Shown in pieces: positions 52,901-60,563 of a stretch of DNA of 64,000 nt. The stretch covers positions 1 to 64,000 of the forward strand of contig CAMKEM010000001.1 in NCBI GenBank assembly GCA_946411565.1, written 5' to 3'. A model generated the notes under the pieces. That model saw only the letters and a list, made by a program, of their open reading frames with translations. It ran no database searches and was not told the DNA's origin. Both the position numbers and the translations under genes were made by a program. The DNA comes from an uncultured Prevotellaceae bacterium. GTDB taxonomy: Bacteria > Bacteroidota > Bacteroidia > Bacteroidales > Bacteroidaceae. Each line of letters begins with the position of its first letter. Position 1 is the stretch's first letter.

Positions 52901-52993
52901 GTCAAGTTTTAATTCCTTGAAGTCTGCCCACGACATTCCCGTCCCCATAACCAATAGGAACAACGTCAATAATGTTCTAATTCTTTTTACCAT
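49979..52993 (-). CDS. Exported multidomain pectinesterase-like protein (CE8 fold)
   Basis: This 1004-aa protein has a signal peptide (residues 1-23, GTGMSWA). A beta-sandwich module follows (residues 25-170) that is also present twice in the 815-aa protein downstream. An InlB-like repeat comes next (residues 175-250, CKFRGWFKSTDEYALKV). Further beta modules precede a right-handed beta-helix at about 530-790. That helix has the pectin methylesterase landmarks RGVALWDQG, GRQDVYYSN, EGTVDFVCGSGN and FARGW (usual QAVAL, QDTL, DFIFG, LGRPW), with both Asp and the Arg kept. The C-terminal sorting-like end is KVGNDYKGIVI, GGKKYLAK. Pectin de-esterification is inferred. Confidence 0.85.
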   Translation of the reverse strand: MVKRIRTLLTLFLLVMGTGMSWADFKELKLDFTLSWANVISQDNDSYVVGLTGDVPTLVGTEPASYLACISGMKYHGNQYGIYAGKIKVPVVSGKYEIGLGITDYGGDIYVYAGDKQIAFVDSKSNQGEKFFVDKTKIATGQFNVESDCELTITTTQDKLGNVYYPYFSIKRVGDYEQQSSKVKVTYHNTDGNVIGTDVVNEGSALTFKYNESNVTVPAGCKFRGWFKSTDEYALKVKESTVVNEDLNLYAKATLIEEPTMTSSYYFDFRKKGWYPEDHEVIEISNTGAYYHDPDHGWAFHGGDEIELKVAGNALITLDRCSFGAITNFRLFSGTKEIGSAAAPVDVDGESAVFKYNGGATTLTLKVETGNETYLHGISIEHIYTIPFEPFKIDFRSNPYTVVVPEDGKLPACVKSIGGEWHDNQHGYCNGVGATISVDRPVKFYIGACRHSNTNATVSVNGDAPIEIPTISENCDNSTSYNVFATYIYKGTESATLKFTLGDYCPYIIAEEWSGLEYDEDTKTFNVEAGNVNLLKEAIKQANAMGGNVTIYLPNGTYDLESDINTEIRANNIAIVGESRDGVIIMNSPAKEGLDKTATLKNTSTGLYLQDVTIQCYAPYNKNTQAERGVALWDQGTKTICKNVYLKGRQDVYYSNGANGMKAYFEGGKIEGTVDFVCGSGNILFNSVNLIVTTSDNKSEGGVIAAPSTYGSETGHVFVNCLVSGAPSQSDTYRFARGWHAHGQAAPAAIFVGTITNILPNASSYWGENMGAVTNRRFAVYEIDGTVIDSDNNAADITKASLVSFAGEWDPAAIISKHCPIKTNGAGWASYTAFTDVRITDGAKAYVAKKINAHSVTLTSIDEIPAGTPVFIYGDKKSAYHVVGTIAGSAPNVNYLKPVLFDKLVTSSANAFVIGTKDGKPGLYRISSKFRIPAGKCYLDASGASLALAKDQLELVFVEEEATGIDNVVAGSDDNATRYNLAGQKVGNDYKGIVIKGGKKYLAK

Positions 52994-53073
52994 ATTTATA
53001 TTAATTCTTATTGTTAATATTTCCCAAAGAGAGCGTGCAATGTATTTTTATTTGTTAAAAGAACATTCAGTTG

Positions 53074-53105
53074 CAAAGATACAAATCTTTTTTCTTTTCT
53101 CCAAA
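53074..53105 (-). promoter_or_regulatory. Promoter of the CE8-like gene
   Basis: On the minus strand TTTG (53102-53105), 20 bp and TATCTTTG (53074-53081) match the consensus exactly. Confidence 0.8.
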
Positions 53106-53167
53106 TTTTCGTTATAATTTATTGTGTTTTTCTATGAATACGATTAATTAAATGAATTTACATTTTA

Positions 53168-53204
53168 CAAAAGGAAAGCGGCACTCAATCGAGCACCGCT
53201 TTCT
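53168..53204 (-). terminator. Terminator after peptide 3
   Basis: The hairpin AAAGCGG...CCGCTTT (53175-53202) is followed by CCTTTTGT on the minus strand. Confidence 0.7.
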
Positions 53205-53227
53205 ATTACACTATTATATACTAAGGA

Positions 53228-53386
53228 TTATTCTTCATCCTCATCATCCCAAATATTGCCACCTTTGGCATCGACGGCGAAGTTACTACCATCATCAATA
53301 TCACCCTTGATGGAAACAGTTTCCATGAGAGCCTTGAGCTGAGCCTTTTCAACAATGATTGAAGGCTTGATATATTTCTTATTCAT
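53228..53386 (-). CDS. KKYxKP-family small peptide 3
   Basis: This 52-aa peptide starts MNKKYIKPSIIVEKAQLKAL and then has METVSIKGDIDDGSNF. It ends AKGGNIWDDEDEE. It is the closest relative of peptide 4 (about two thirds identical). It starts 34 nt after the 815-aa exoprotein, with a terminator behind. No signal peptide is visible, so it is probably cytoplasmic or exported by an unknown route. The function is unknown. Confidence 0.78.
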   Translation of the reverse strand: MNKKYIKPSIIVEKAQLKALMETVSIKGDIDDGSNFAVDAKGGNIWDDEDEE

Positions 53387-53420
53387 ATACTTTAATCTAA
53401 TAGAGAGTTAATAATCAAGT

Positions 53421-55868
53421 TTACTTCACATACTTCTTGCCATCGTTGCCGACAACAATGCCCTTATAGTCCTTGCCAACAGCCTGACCTGCGAGGTTAT
53501 AGAATACAGTTGCAGCCTTATCCTCAGCACCAGCAACTACGCTTTCAATACCTGTAGCCTCCTCACCATTAGCAAATGTAATCTTCAGCGACTTAGCATT
53601 AGCATTTGGAGCATAGAGATAAGCCTTACCAGCAGGAACATTGATTGCAGTCTTCACGCAATAGAAACCACCCTCATAAGTATCAAGGTTGGTAGCTACA
53701 ATATATGCCTTACTCTCTGGATAGAGCATTATATCACTTGAACAACCCACTGTCAGATTATTATCCTGAGGATAACTTGATGTAGCATCAACTACATTAG
53801 CAAACAACTCTGCGTATGGCTCACCCTTAATGAATACACCTTCACCATAAGTGAAATGCTTAACCTCCTCAAGAGTTACTGTCTCATCATCAACTGAGGT
53901 AGCAACGTATGCCTTAGCACCAAGTGGACATGCAACTACATAACCTCTGAGAAGAGATGTGAATGAAGCCCAACCAGCAGAATTAAGAGTAATCATAGGA
54001 AGAGCATCCCTGAACCACTTCTGAACTACACGAATCCTATAGAAACGGTTACCCTTACCTGTTGCAGTAATTAACACATAGCCATTTGCGGCATCCGCCT
54101 GAGTTGCTGTATAGCCTTTATTTACATCATAATTCTTACCATCAACATTTCCTACAGTATAGCTAGTCTGACCTGCTGGACAAGTGATATACACCTTATC
54201 ACCAGGTCTGCGGACAGGCACCTTAATTGTAGAACCTGCAGAAAGTGCACCATAAAAAACTTTACCAGACGGTGTTGCCTTGAAATAGCTATTTGAAGTT
54301 GGTGTTGCATCAACCTCAAGGCTCAAACCTGCAATATCAGAATGGATTTCGCCAATACTATGAACGATAAAGCTTTCCTTTACGATCTGATCTCCATCTT
54401 TTGCATTCTCCCAGTCCCAAATAGCCTCACGCTCTGCAACATCCATAGGAGTAAGAGCCTTTAACAGAGCTTCAGCAGCTGTAAGATCTTCATAGTTCAC
54501 GACAAGATCCTGACGCTCTTCTGATAACAGATCATAAGCTTTACGGGCAGCATCAATTCTTGCCTTGCAAGCTTCACTATTCTCAACCTCACCAATCGCT
54601 TCAATCAAGGCAACAACTGCATTTACAGCATCTGCGTCAGCCTTGAGGGCTTTATTTTCATACCCACAAACAGTACATGTATAATAACTAGGCAATGTTA
54701 TTATTGCTATATAATTGTGAGCACCATATTTCACATAATCTTCCAGATCAGCTGGAACTGCACTATAATCTGTTATATTACAGCCATCTGCTGTACACTT
54801 ATGATAGTGGTGAGTCTCTGTCTGTTCCCATAATCCACTAAATGAGTGAACGTGAGGAGTTGCCTCTACAACTTTCTTTACACCGATATATGGGAAATAC
54901 ACGTTAGTTGCATTCGTTTTCGCATAGATTTTCAGAATACAATCTGACTCTACTGCAACAATGTCAGTTGCAACATTATTATTATTAGCAGCATACTTAC
55001 CTCCAATGGTGTTAATAGAAGTCAACTCTTTAGTACCATCAAAAACAGCTATATCACCACCATAATCACTCATGCCAAGACTAATCTCATACTTACCAGC
55101 CTTTACAGGAACCTCAATTTCTGCATTATAGTACAAACCATAAGTTGCGTCCTTGTAATAGCCTAAGAAATAAGCCAGATAATTAGCAGGTTTAGTAGTC
55201 GCTAAAGTTGGATTGCCATTATCTATTGCAGTCACATAATAACTACTAGCGCTACCATTTGGATTGATGTTTCCTGCAGCCCAAGAATCAATAAATCTGA
55301 GTGAAAAATTCTGGAATCCAGTTTCTTCTACTAATTCTGTTTCTGCTACTTTTGTAACTGCGATATATGGGAAATACACATTGTTATTGTCTTCATTACC
55401 ATTAGCATAGATTTCAATAACGCAATCAGATGTTACAGAAGCCTCACCAGAAACAATATTTGCATGATTTTCAGCAAACTTATTTGACGACATAGTGTTA
55501 ATGGTAGTCAATGCGCTTGAACCATCAGTAACTACGACTTTACCACCATAATCATTCGTACCAAGATCGATTCTATACTTGCCAGCCTTTACAGGAACTC
55601 TCAACTTTACACCAAAGTACACACCATAAGAACTGCTATGGTAATAACCATAGAAATGAGCCAAATAGCCCTCAGTTTCCGTGCCAGACAAAGTAGCCAC
55701 GCCATCTGTGACAGATGTAATATACAAACTACTTGCAGACCCACCTGTACTAATAGCTTTAGCCCAATCCTTTGTGAAATCTAATTCAAAGTCCTTGAAC
55801 TCAGCCCAAGACATACCCGTTCCAATAAGCAATAGGAATAAGGTAATAAGTGTTTTCAAATGTTTCAT
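53421..55868 (-). CDS. Exported multidomain protein with duplicated beta-sandwich modules
   Basis: This 815-aa protein has a signal peptide (residues 1-22, GTGMSWA). Two copies of a module of about 155 residues follow (residues 25-180 and 185-335; compare VPVKAGKYRIDLGTNDYGGK with VPVKAGKYEISLGMSDYGGD). These look like carbohydrate-binding sandwiches. A short Cys/His segment (HHYHKCTADGCNI, YYTCTVCGYEN) may bind a metal. A helical FIVAR-like stretch lies near residues 415-470. The last 350 residues are paralogous to most of the 375-aa protein upstream. The C-terminus is GKDYKGIVVGNDGKKYVK. No catalytic domain is recognised. Confidence 0.78.
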   Translation of the reverse strand: MKHLKTLITLFLLLIGTGMSWAEFKDFELDFTKDWAKAISTGGSASSLYITSVTDGVATLSGTETEGYLAHFYGYYHSSSYGVYFGVKLRVPVKAGKYRIDLGTNDYGGKVVVTDGSSALTTINTMSSNKFAENHANIVSGEASVTSDCVIEIYANGNEDNNNVYFPYIAVTKVAETELVEETGFQNFSLRFIDSWAAGNINPNGSASSYYVTAIDNGNPTLATTKPANYLAYFLGYYKDATYGLYYNAEIEVPVKAGKYEISLGMSDYGGDIAVFDGTKELTSINTIGGKYAANNNNVATDIVAVESDCILKIYAKTNATNVYFPYIGVKKVVEATPHVHSFSGLWEQTETHHYHKCTADGCNITDYSAVPADLEDYVKYGAHNYIAIITLPSYYTCTVCGYENKALKADADAVNAVVALIEAIGEVENSEACKARIDAARKAYDLLSEERQDLVVNYEDLTAAEALLKALTPMDVAEREAIWDWENAKDGDQIVKESFIVHSIGEIHSDIAGLSLEVDATPTSNSYFKATPSGKVFYGALSAGSTIKVPVRRPGDKVYITCPAGQTSYTVGNVDGKNYDVNKGYTATQADAANGYVLITATGKGNRFYRIRVVQKWFRDALPMITLNSAGWASFTSLLRGYVVACPLGAKAYVATSVDDETVTLEEVKHFTYGEGVFIKGEPYAELFANVVDATSSYPQDNNLTVGCSSDIMLYPESKAYIVATNLDTYEGGFYCVKTAINVPAGKAYLYAPNANAKSLKITFANGEEATGIESVVAGAEDKAATVFYNLAGQAVGKDYKGIVVGNDGKKYVK

Positions 55869-55964
55869 ATTCGTATTTTTTTAGTTATTAATTTCAGTTG
55901 TTTAATCACTTTTTCTCCCTTGTCTATCAACAATAGATTTCAGGGTTTTGGGGAATATTTGTGG

Positions 55965-55996
55965 CAAAAGTAGGAAAAAATATTAATAATTGCAAA
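55965..55996 (-). promoter_or_regulatory. Promoter of the 815-aa exoprotein gene
   Basis: On the minus strand TTTG (55993-55996), 20 bp and TACTTTTG (55965-55972) match the consensus exactly. Confidence 0.8.
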
Positions 55997-56260
55997 TATT
56001 TTTGGTATTTTTCTTCAAAAATGAGCGCAAAAATCATTTTTCAGCAAAAAGCAAACAAGAAAAAAAGGTATTTTTAACATTTCGCTTGAACTTTCCCTCT
56101 ATAAACACTAAATTTAAAGCAACTTCACAACAATTAGGCTATAAGTCCCTAATAAGCTATATTTTACACTATTTCCTGCAAGGGCACTTGAGAACCGCAA
56201 TCTTATCGTCTGATGCAATACATTCCGCAAGTATAGCAATAAGCCTCTATTTCAACAATC
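55997..56260. other. AT-rich intergenic stretch without features
   Basis: This separates the promoter of one exoprotein unit from the terminator of the next. No ORF with coding character or repeat was seen. Confidence 0.4.
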
Positions 56261-56291
56261 AAAAAAAACGGCACCCTTACGAGCGCCGTTT
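56260..56291 (-). terminator. Terminator after peptide 4
   Basis: The hairpin AACGGCGCTCGTAAGGGTG-CCGTT is followed by eight T on the minus strand. Confidence 0.85.
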
Positions 56292-56322
56292 CTATTATCA
56301 TATGTCTAAATAACTCAAGTAT

Positions 56323-56481
56323 TTATTCCTCTTCCTCATCATCCCAGACATTACCTTCCTTAGCATTGATGGTATAGTCTGAAGGATCATTAATTTCACC
56401 TTTAACGGAAACCGTTTCCATGAAAGCCTTGAGAAGAGTTGCCTCAACAACGATTGTAGGCTTGATATATTTCTTATTCAT
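56323..56481 (-). CDS. KKYxKP-family small peptide 4
   Basis: The 52 residues start MNKKYIKPTIVVEATLLKAF and then have METVSVKGEINDPSDY. They end AKEGNVWDDEEEE. The peptide starts 30 nt after the stop of the 375-aa exoprotein and is followed by a terminator. It is a close paralogue of peptide 3. The function is unknown. Confidence 0.78.
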   Translation of the reverse strand: MNKKYIKPTIVVEATLLKAFMETVSVKGEINDPSDYTINAKEGNVWDDEEEE

Positions 56482-56511
56482 ATACTTTATCTTAATAGAG
56501 AATTAATAAGT

Positions 56512-57633
56512 TTACTTCACATACTTCTTGCCATCGTTGCCGATAACAACACCCTTGTAGTTCTTTCCAACCTTCTGACCAGAGAGGTTATAGAATACTG
56601 TAGGAGTCTCTTTCTCAGCACCTGCAAAAAGACTCTCAATACCTGTAGCCTCAGAGCCATCAGCGAATGTTATCTTCAAAGCCTTTGCACGGCGCATCTT
56701 TGCCTCTGCTTGTGGATTGTAGAGGTATGCCTTGCCTGCAGGAACCGTAACATTAGAGTTCACGTAGTAGAAACCGGCTTCTTCATCAGCTCCTTTGGTA
56801 GCCATAACATAAGCACAACTTTCATAAGTAAGGTCAACATCCTCTATACAACCAATAGTAAGGTTCTTTTCTGTAGGAACATCAGATGTACCATCAACAA
56901 TCGTAGCATACAGTTCATCGTAATCACCACCATGAATGAACACACCTTCTCCGCAACCAAATTTTTCAACCTTAGTAAGAGTGACAGTTCCATAATCTCC
57001 TTCGTCAGGATTAACCTCAGTAGCTACGTATGCAGTTGCTGTTGACGGCAATGTTACAACATAACCAGGAATGAGGGATGTGAATGATGCCCAACCTCTA
57101 CAATTAAGAGTTATCTTTGGAAGAACTGATTTGAATTCATTCTGTACAACCTCTATCTGGTGGAATTGAGCTCCTTCTTCACCAACAGCCGTGATTAGTA
57201 CATAACCTTGCGCAGCATCATTTGCGGTTGCATTATATGTTTTCGTTTCTGTATTAACTGGAGTAGTACCTATTTTATAATTATACTTGCTCTGACATAT
57301 AATAGTCACTTTATCCCCAGCATGACGGACTGGCACCTTTATTGTGCAGCCATCCGTAAGCTTGGCATAATAAACCTTTCCAGACTTCACAACTGTGAAT
57401 GAGCCTTTAGTCGCATCAACTTCAAGTTTAAGACTTGCAGGATCATCCCCAGAATGTATGTAACCTTTAGCATATTGCAAATTAGTCTCGTCCAAAATGC
57501 CAGTTGGCACTCCATTCTTCCAATTCCATGTTGCAGTACGCTCAGGAACGATAGTCTGCCCGCCTTGAGCACACATAACACATGTTCCTATTACCAACAG
57601 GAACAAGGTAAAAAGCACTTTTAAATGTTTCAT
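56512..57633 (-). CDS. Exported protein paralogous to the C-terminal part of the 815-aa protein
   Basis: This protein has 373 aa from 57633 (MKHLKVLFTLFLL); an ATG two codons upstream is possible. The signal peptide ends near TCVMCAQG. The mature protein follows the order of the 815-aa protein: a module with SGKVYYAKLTDGCTIKVPVR, then ITLNCRGWASFTSLIPGYVV, GEGVFIHGGDYDEL and VPAGKAYLYNPQA. The end is VGKNYKGVVI, GNDGKKYVK. The mature part looks all-beta. No enzyme motif was found. Confidence 0.75.
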   Translation of the reverse strand: MKHLKVLFTLFLLVIGTCVMCAQGGQTIVPERTATWNWKNGVPTGILDETNLQYAKGYIHSGDDPASLKLEVDATKGSFTVVKSGKVYYAKLTDGCTIKVPVRHAGDKVTIICQSKYNYKIGTTPVNTETKTYNATANDAAQGYVLITAVGEEGAQFHQIEVVQNEFKSVLPKITLNCRGWASFTSLIPGYVVTLPSTATAYVATEVNPDEGDYGTVTLTKVEKFGCGEGVFIHGGDYDELYATIVDGTSDVPTEKNLTIGCIEDVDLTYESCAYVMATKGADEEAGFYYVNSNVTVPAGKAYLYNPQAEAKMRRAKALKITFADGSEATGIESLFAGAEKETPTVFYNLSGQKVGKNYKGVVIGNDGKKYVK

Positions 57634-57719
57634 TTTCATTATTGTTATTCTGTTATTCTTTCACATCTTCATGTAATCTGTATAGACCAAAGTCTTACAC
57701 CTATCGAGATATTTGGGGT

Positions 57720-57751
57720 CAAAAGTACATAAAAAATTCAACAAATGCAAA
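57720..57751 (-). promoter_or_regulatory. Promoter of the 375-aa exoprotein gene
   Basis: On the minus strand TTTG (57748-57751), 20 bp and TACTTTTG (57720-57727) match the consensus exactly. Confidence 0.8.
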
Positions 57752-57989
57752 TTTTGCATACATTTTTACATAGATATGCTCAAAAAAATATCATTTCATC
57801 AAAAAAAAAGTACAAAAATGAATAGAAATCACACATTTCCAATATCAAAATTGCATTTTTGCAATAAAGATATTTACACAACAAATAGCATATAATCCTC
57901 TAACAATCACACATTACACAATGCACAATGCGCAACTCCGTTTCAACACATCAACAATGTTTTTTCCATAGCTTTCCCCTCATTATTCC

Positions 57990-58091
57990 GTAGATACTCC
58001 ATATCAACTCCATATCAACTCCATATCAAGTCCATCGTTTCGATGGAGTAACGATGGAGTAACGATGGAGTAACGATGGAGTATCTACGGA
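57990..58091. repeat. 11-bp-period inverted array D
   Basis: Left units are CTCCATATCAA three times and GTCCATCGTTT. Right units are CGATGGAGTAA three times and CGATGGAGTAT. All are 11 bp, and GTAGATACTCC faces GGAGTATCTAC as outer arms. It is close to a perfect cruciform. Confidence 0.88.
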
Positions 58092-58099
58092 GGAAGAGC

Positions 58100-58140
58100 A
58101 AACAAAAAGCCGCCTCACTTGCAAGGTGAGACGGCTTTCT
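58100..58140 (-). terminator. DedA gene terminator
   Basis: The hairpin AAGCCGTCTCACC-TTGCAA-GTGAGGCGGCTT is followed by TTTTGTTT on the minus strand, 18 nt after the stop. Confidence 0.8.
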
Positions 58141-58157
58141 GCAAATATCAGATAGTT

Positions 58158-58781
58158 TTACTTCTTCATCTTATGCTTTACAAAGAAATAGACAACAGCG
58201 AGGAGAACAAGCGCAATAATGGCATATTTGATATAGTCGCCATACTCATTAATCTTGTCCTCAAGCTGATCCTCTGGCACAACGCTATAGAGATACCATC
58301 CAAGAGCAGCAAGAATACAGTTCCAAACGCCAGCTCCAATAGTGGTGAAGAGGAGGAAACTGCCAAAGTTCATCCTTGCAAGTCCGGCAGGAATACTGAT
58401 GAGATGACGGATGCCAGGAATAAGACGACCTGTTATCGTTGCCACCTTACCATGATCATCGAAATACTTCTCGCTCTTCTCCACCTTCTCCTGATTAAGA
58501 AGGCACATCTTACCCCATTTGCTATTTGCAAAGCGGTAGATGACTGGACGACCGAGATACTTGCCCGCAATATAGTTGATTGTAGCGCCACAATCTGCAC
58601 CGATAGTGGCAAACAATATCACGAGCCAAACATTAAGATTTCCACCAGCAGCATGATAAGCTGCAGGTGATACTACGAGTTCTGATGGTACCGGTATCAC
58701 GGTACTCTCCAACAGCATCAAAAAGAAGATTGTTGGGTAATTCAGATTTGATAAAAGATTTGATAGAAGTGATGAGAACAT
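58158..58781 (-). CDS. DedA-family membrane protein
   Basis: This 207-aa inner-membrane protein belongs to the SNARE-associated/DedA group of lipid flippases (undecaprenyl-phosphate or phospholipid). It has the family core FLMLLESTVIPVPSELVVSP, then DCGATINYIAGKYLG, FDDHGKVATITGRLIPGIRH and SIPAGLARMNFGSFLLFT, with the conserved Glu, the GR..P and the F/LxPG-like region. A C-terminal TM and KHKMKK tail end the protein. The R1 element separates it from the upstream TPR gene. Confidence 0.93.
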   Translation of the reverse strand: MFSSLLSNLLSNLNYPTIFFLMLLESTVIPVPSELVVSPAAYHAAGGNLNVWLVILFATIGADCGATINYIAGKYLGRPVIYRFANSKWGKMCLLNQEKVEKSEKYFDDHGKVATITGRLIPGIRHLISIPAGLARMNFGSFLLFTTIGAGVWNCILAALGWYLYSVVPEDQLEDKINEYGDYIKYAIIALVLLAVVYFFVKHKMKK

Positions 58782-58797
58782 ACAAAAAACTAAACAC

Positions 58798-59000
58798 GGC
58801 CCCTCACCCGCCCTACGGGCACCCTCTCCCCAAAGGGCGAGGGATGAGTTACCATTATTCGCTATTAACGAAACGATATTTTAAATGATTAATATTTTTT
58901 CTTCTATTTATAAATTCCAATCTTTAGCCCCACGACGCATCAATAGTAACTTTTCCCTCGCCCCTTGGGGAGAGGGTGTCCGTAGGACGGGTGAGGGGCT
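58798..59000. repeat. GC-rich inverted-repeat element R1 (no cargo gene)
   Basis: The left arm 58798-58852 and right arm 58946-59000 are reverse complements of the CCCCTCACCCG...CTCTCCCC type. The small hairpin in the left arm is GCCC-TAC-GGGC and in the right arm GTCC-GTA-GGAC. The core is 93 bp and AT-rich. It fills the gap between the TPR stop (4 nt) and the DedA start (16 nt). Confidence 0.88.
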
Positions 59001-59004
59001 GTGG

Positions 59005-60552
59005 TTAGTGTTTCTTCTCCCACTCCACCCATTCCTTCATCGGCAAATCCTTCGGGAAATACGTAGAGAAGATTGTCATTGTATCAGTAGGATTCGTCTC
59101 TATCGCCTTTTCCAAGGCTTCAAGATATTCCTCACGATGATCAGTTTTCAAGGCTGCGTATGCAAGGCGTTCAAAGCCAGAATCCATTTCGACACCACAT
59201 TCGGTAAGAATGCGCTTTGTCTCAGAAAGAACCTGATAGCCAACCTCGTATGCGCTTGCATCAACGAACATACAGCCAATCTTGATATATGTTTGCGGAT
59301 CATTATCCGTCTTGTTCAAGGCTTGATTGAAATACTCGTATGCCCCTTGCATATCATGCTGTTCAAGCTTGATACCACCACGAAGCAACAGAACCTTATA
59401 TTCTGCAATACCGCACATCTCAAGTCTATCGGCATAGAACATAGCATCACCTTCCTTGCCCTGTGCAGCAGCTATATAGGCAGCCTGACGGTATATCTCC
59501 ATTCTCACGACCTCTGGAACCGCGCCATCAAGGTCGTTATGCTCATCCTCAAGAGAAAAAATTGCCTCCTGAATATGCGCCTCGGCATTCACATAATCCT
59601 CCATAGCAAAAAGCACGGAGGCTATCAACACCTCACCCTGAACATCGTATGGCACAAGCGTAAGATACTGTTGGAAAGAATCCTTAGCGCCCTCGTTATC
59701 TCCGAGAGCAAAGAGACAGTTACCCTTAGTTAGATACACCTCTGGTAGCTTGGGCTGAATAGCCTCAGCATATTCCGCGCTTTGAAGGGCATCGTGCGTA
59801 AGACCAAGATGATACTGGCATTGAGCCAGTTGAAGCCATGCCATTAGCGAATAAGCATCTACATCGATACTCTTGTTCCAATAGTCGATAGCCTCGGCAT
59901 ATTGTTCGCGAGCCGTCAAAATCCTTGCCTTAGCCTCAAGATAGTCACCTTCCTCATAATATGCCTCGTCAGACACTTTTGAAAGCCAGTAATCGGCATA
60001 GTCCCATTGACGATAGTCACACATAAGTAGCGTTACATCAAGCACATAGTCGTTGAAGACATCTGAAGGTGAACTCTCCTCTTCATCATCATCGTCATCA
60101 TCCGTAAATGCAGGTCCGAGGTCTTCCATTTCCGTATTCTCAATAGATTCGTCAGGAAGCTCTGGGCATTTCTCCACGAGCAATTTCTGAGCCTCATCCG
60201 CCCTTTCACGGAAAAGCATAATCTCAGCCCTTAGATAGATAGCATCTACAATTTCTGCATCTACAAGCAGTCGGGATATATTCTCTGCCTCGTCAATATT
60301 CTCCGCCATAATAGCGGTACGAGCCTTGAACACCAGTCCCTTCTCATTATCAGGGAATAGCGACAGGAGATAATCAACCACCTTACCTGCCATCGGCTCG
60401 TCGCCCTTCACATGGAAATACTCAGCAACATCCACAAGATCATCAGCGTCGAAGTATTCCACGGCGCCACGTTCCATTGCCTCCTGCACCTTCGCAAGAA
60501 GTTCCTTGAACTCATTTGATCTTATGTAACGTTGAAAATCGGAAGGGATCAT
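59005..60552 (-). CDS. TPR-repeat protein
   Basis: This 515-aa soluble protein has no signal peptide and consists almost wholly of about 12 TPR-like helical pairs. Examples are YLEAKARILTAREQYAEAID, WLQLAQCQYHLGLTHDALQS and VYLTKGNCLFALGDNEGAKD. An acidic stretch (DDDDDEEESS) lies near residue 155. Such proteins act as protein-protein scaffolds. The partners cannot be told from sequence. Elements R1 and R2 lie on its two sides, 4 nt and 11 nt away. Confidence 0.85.
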   Translation of the reverse strand: MIPSDFQRYIRSNEFKELLAKVQEAMERGAVEYFDADDLVDVAEYFHVKGDEPMAGKVVDYLLSLFPDNEKGLVFKARTAIMAENIDEAENISRLLVDAEIVDAIYLRAEIMLFRERADEAQKLLVEKCPELPDESIENTEMEDLGPAFTDDDDDDEEESSPSDVFNDYVLDVTLLMCDYRQWDYADYWLSKVSDEAYYEEGDYLEAKARILTAREQYAEAIDYWNKSIDVDAYSLMAWLQLAQCQYHLGLTHDALQSAEYAEAIQPKLPEVYLTKGNCLFALGDNEGAKDSFQQYLTLVPYDVQGEVLIASVLFAMEDYVNAEAHIQEAIFSLEDEHNDLDGAVPEVVRMEIYRQAAYIAAAQGKEGDAMFYADRLEMCGIAEYKVLLLRGGIKLEQHDMQGAYEYFNQALNKTDNDPQTYIKIGCMFVDASAYEVGYQVLSETKRILTECGVEMDSGFERLAYAALKTDHREEYLEALEKAIETNPTDTMTIFSTYFPKDLPMKEWVEWEKKH

Positions 60553-60563
60553 TAAAAAACCAA

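Noticed and set aside
58885..59733. 282-codon open frame on the + strand starting with APWGEGVRRTGEG
   Set aside because: It reads through the R1 repeat arm and then antisense to the TPR gene. The N-terminal sequence is only translated palindrome.
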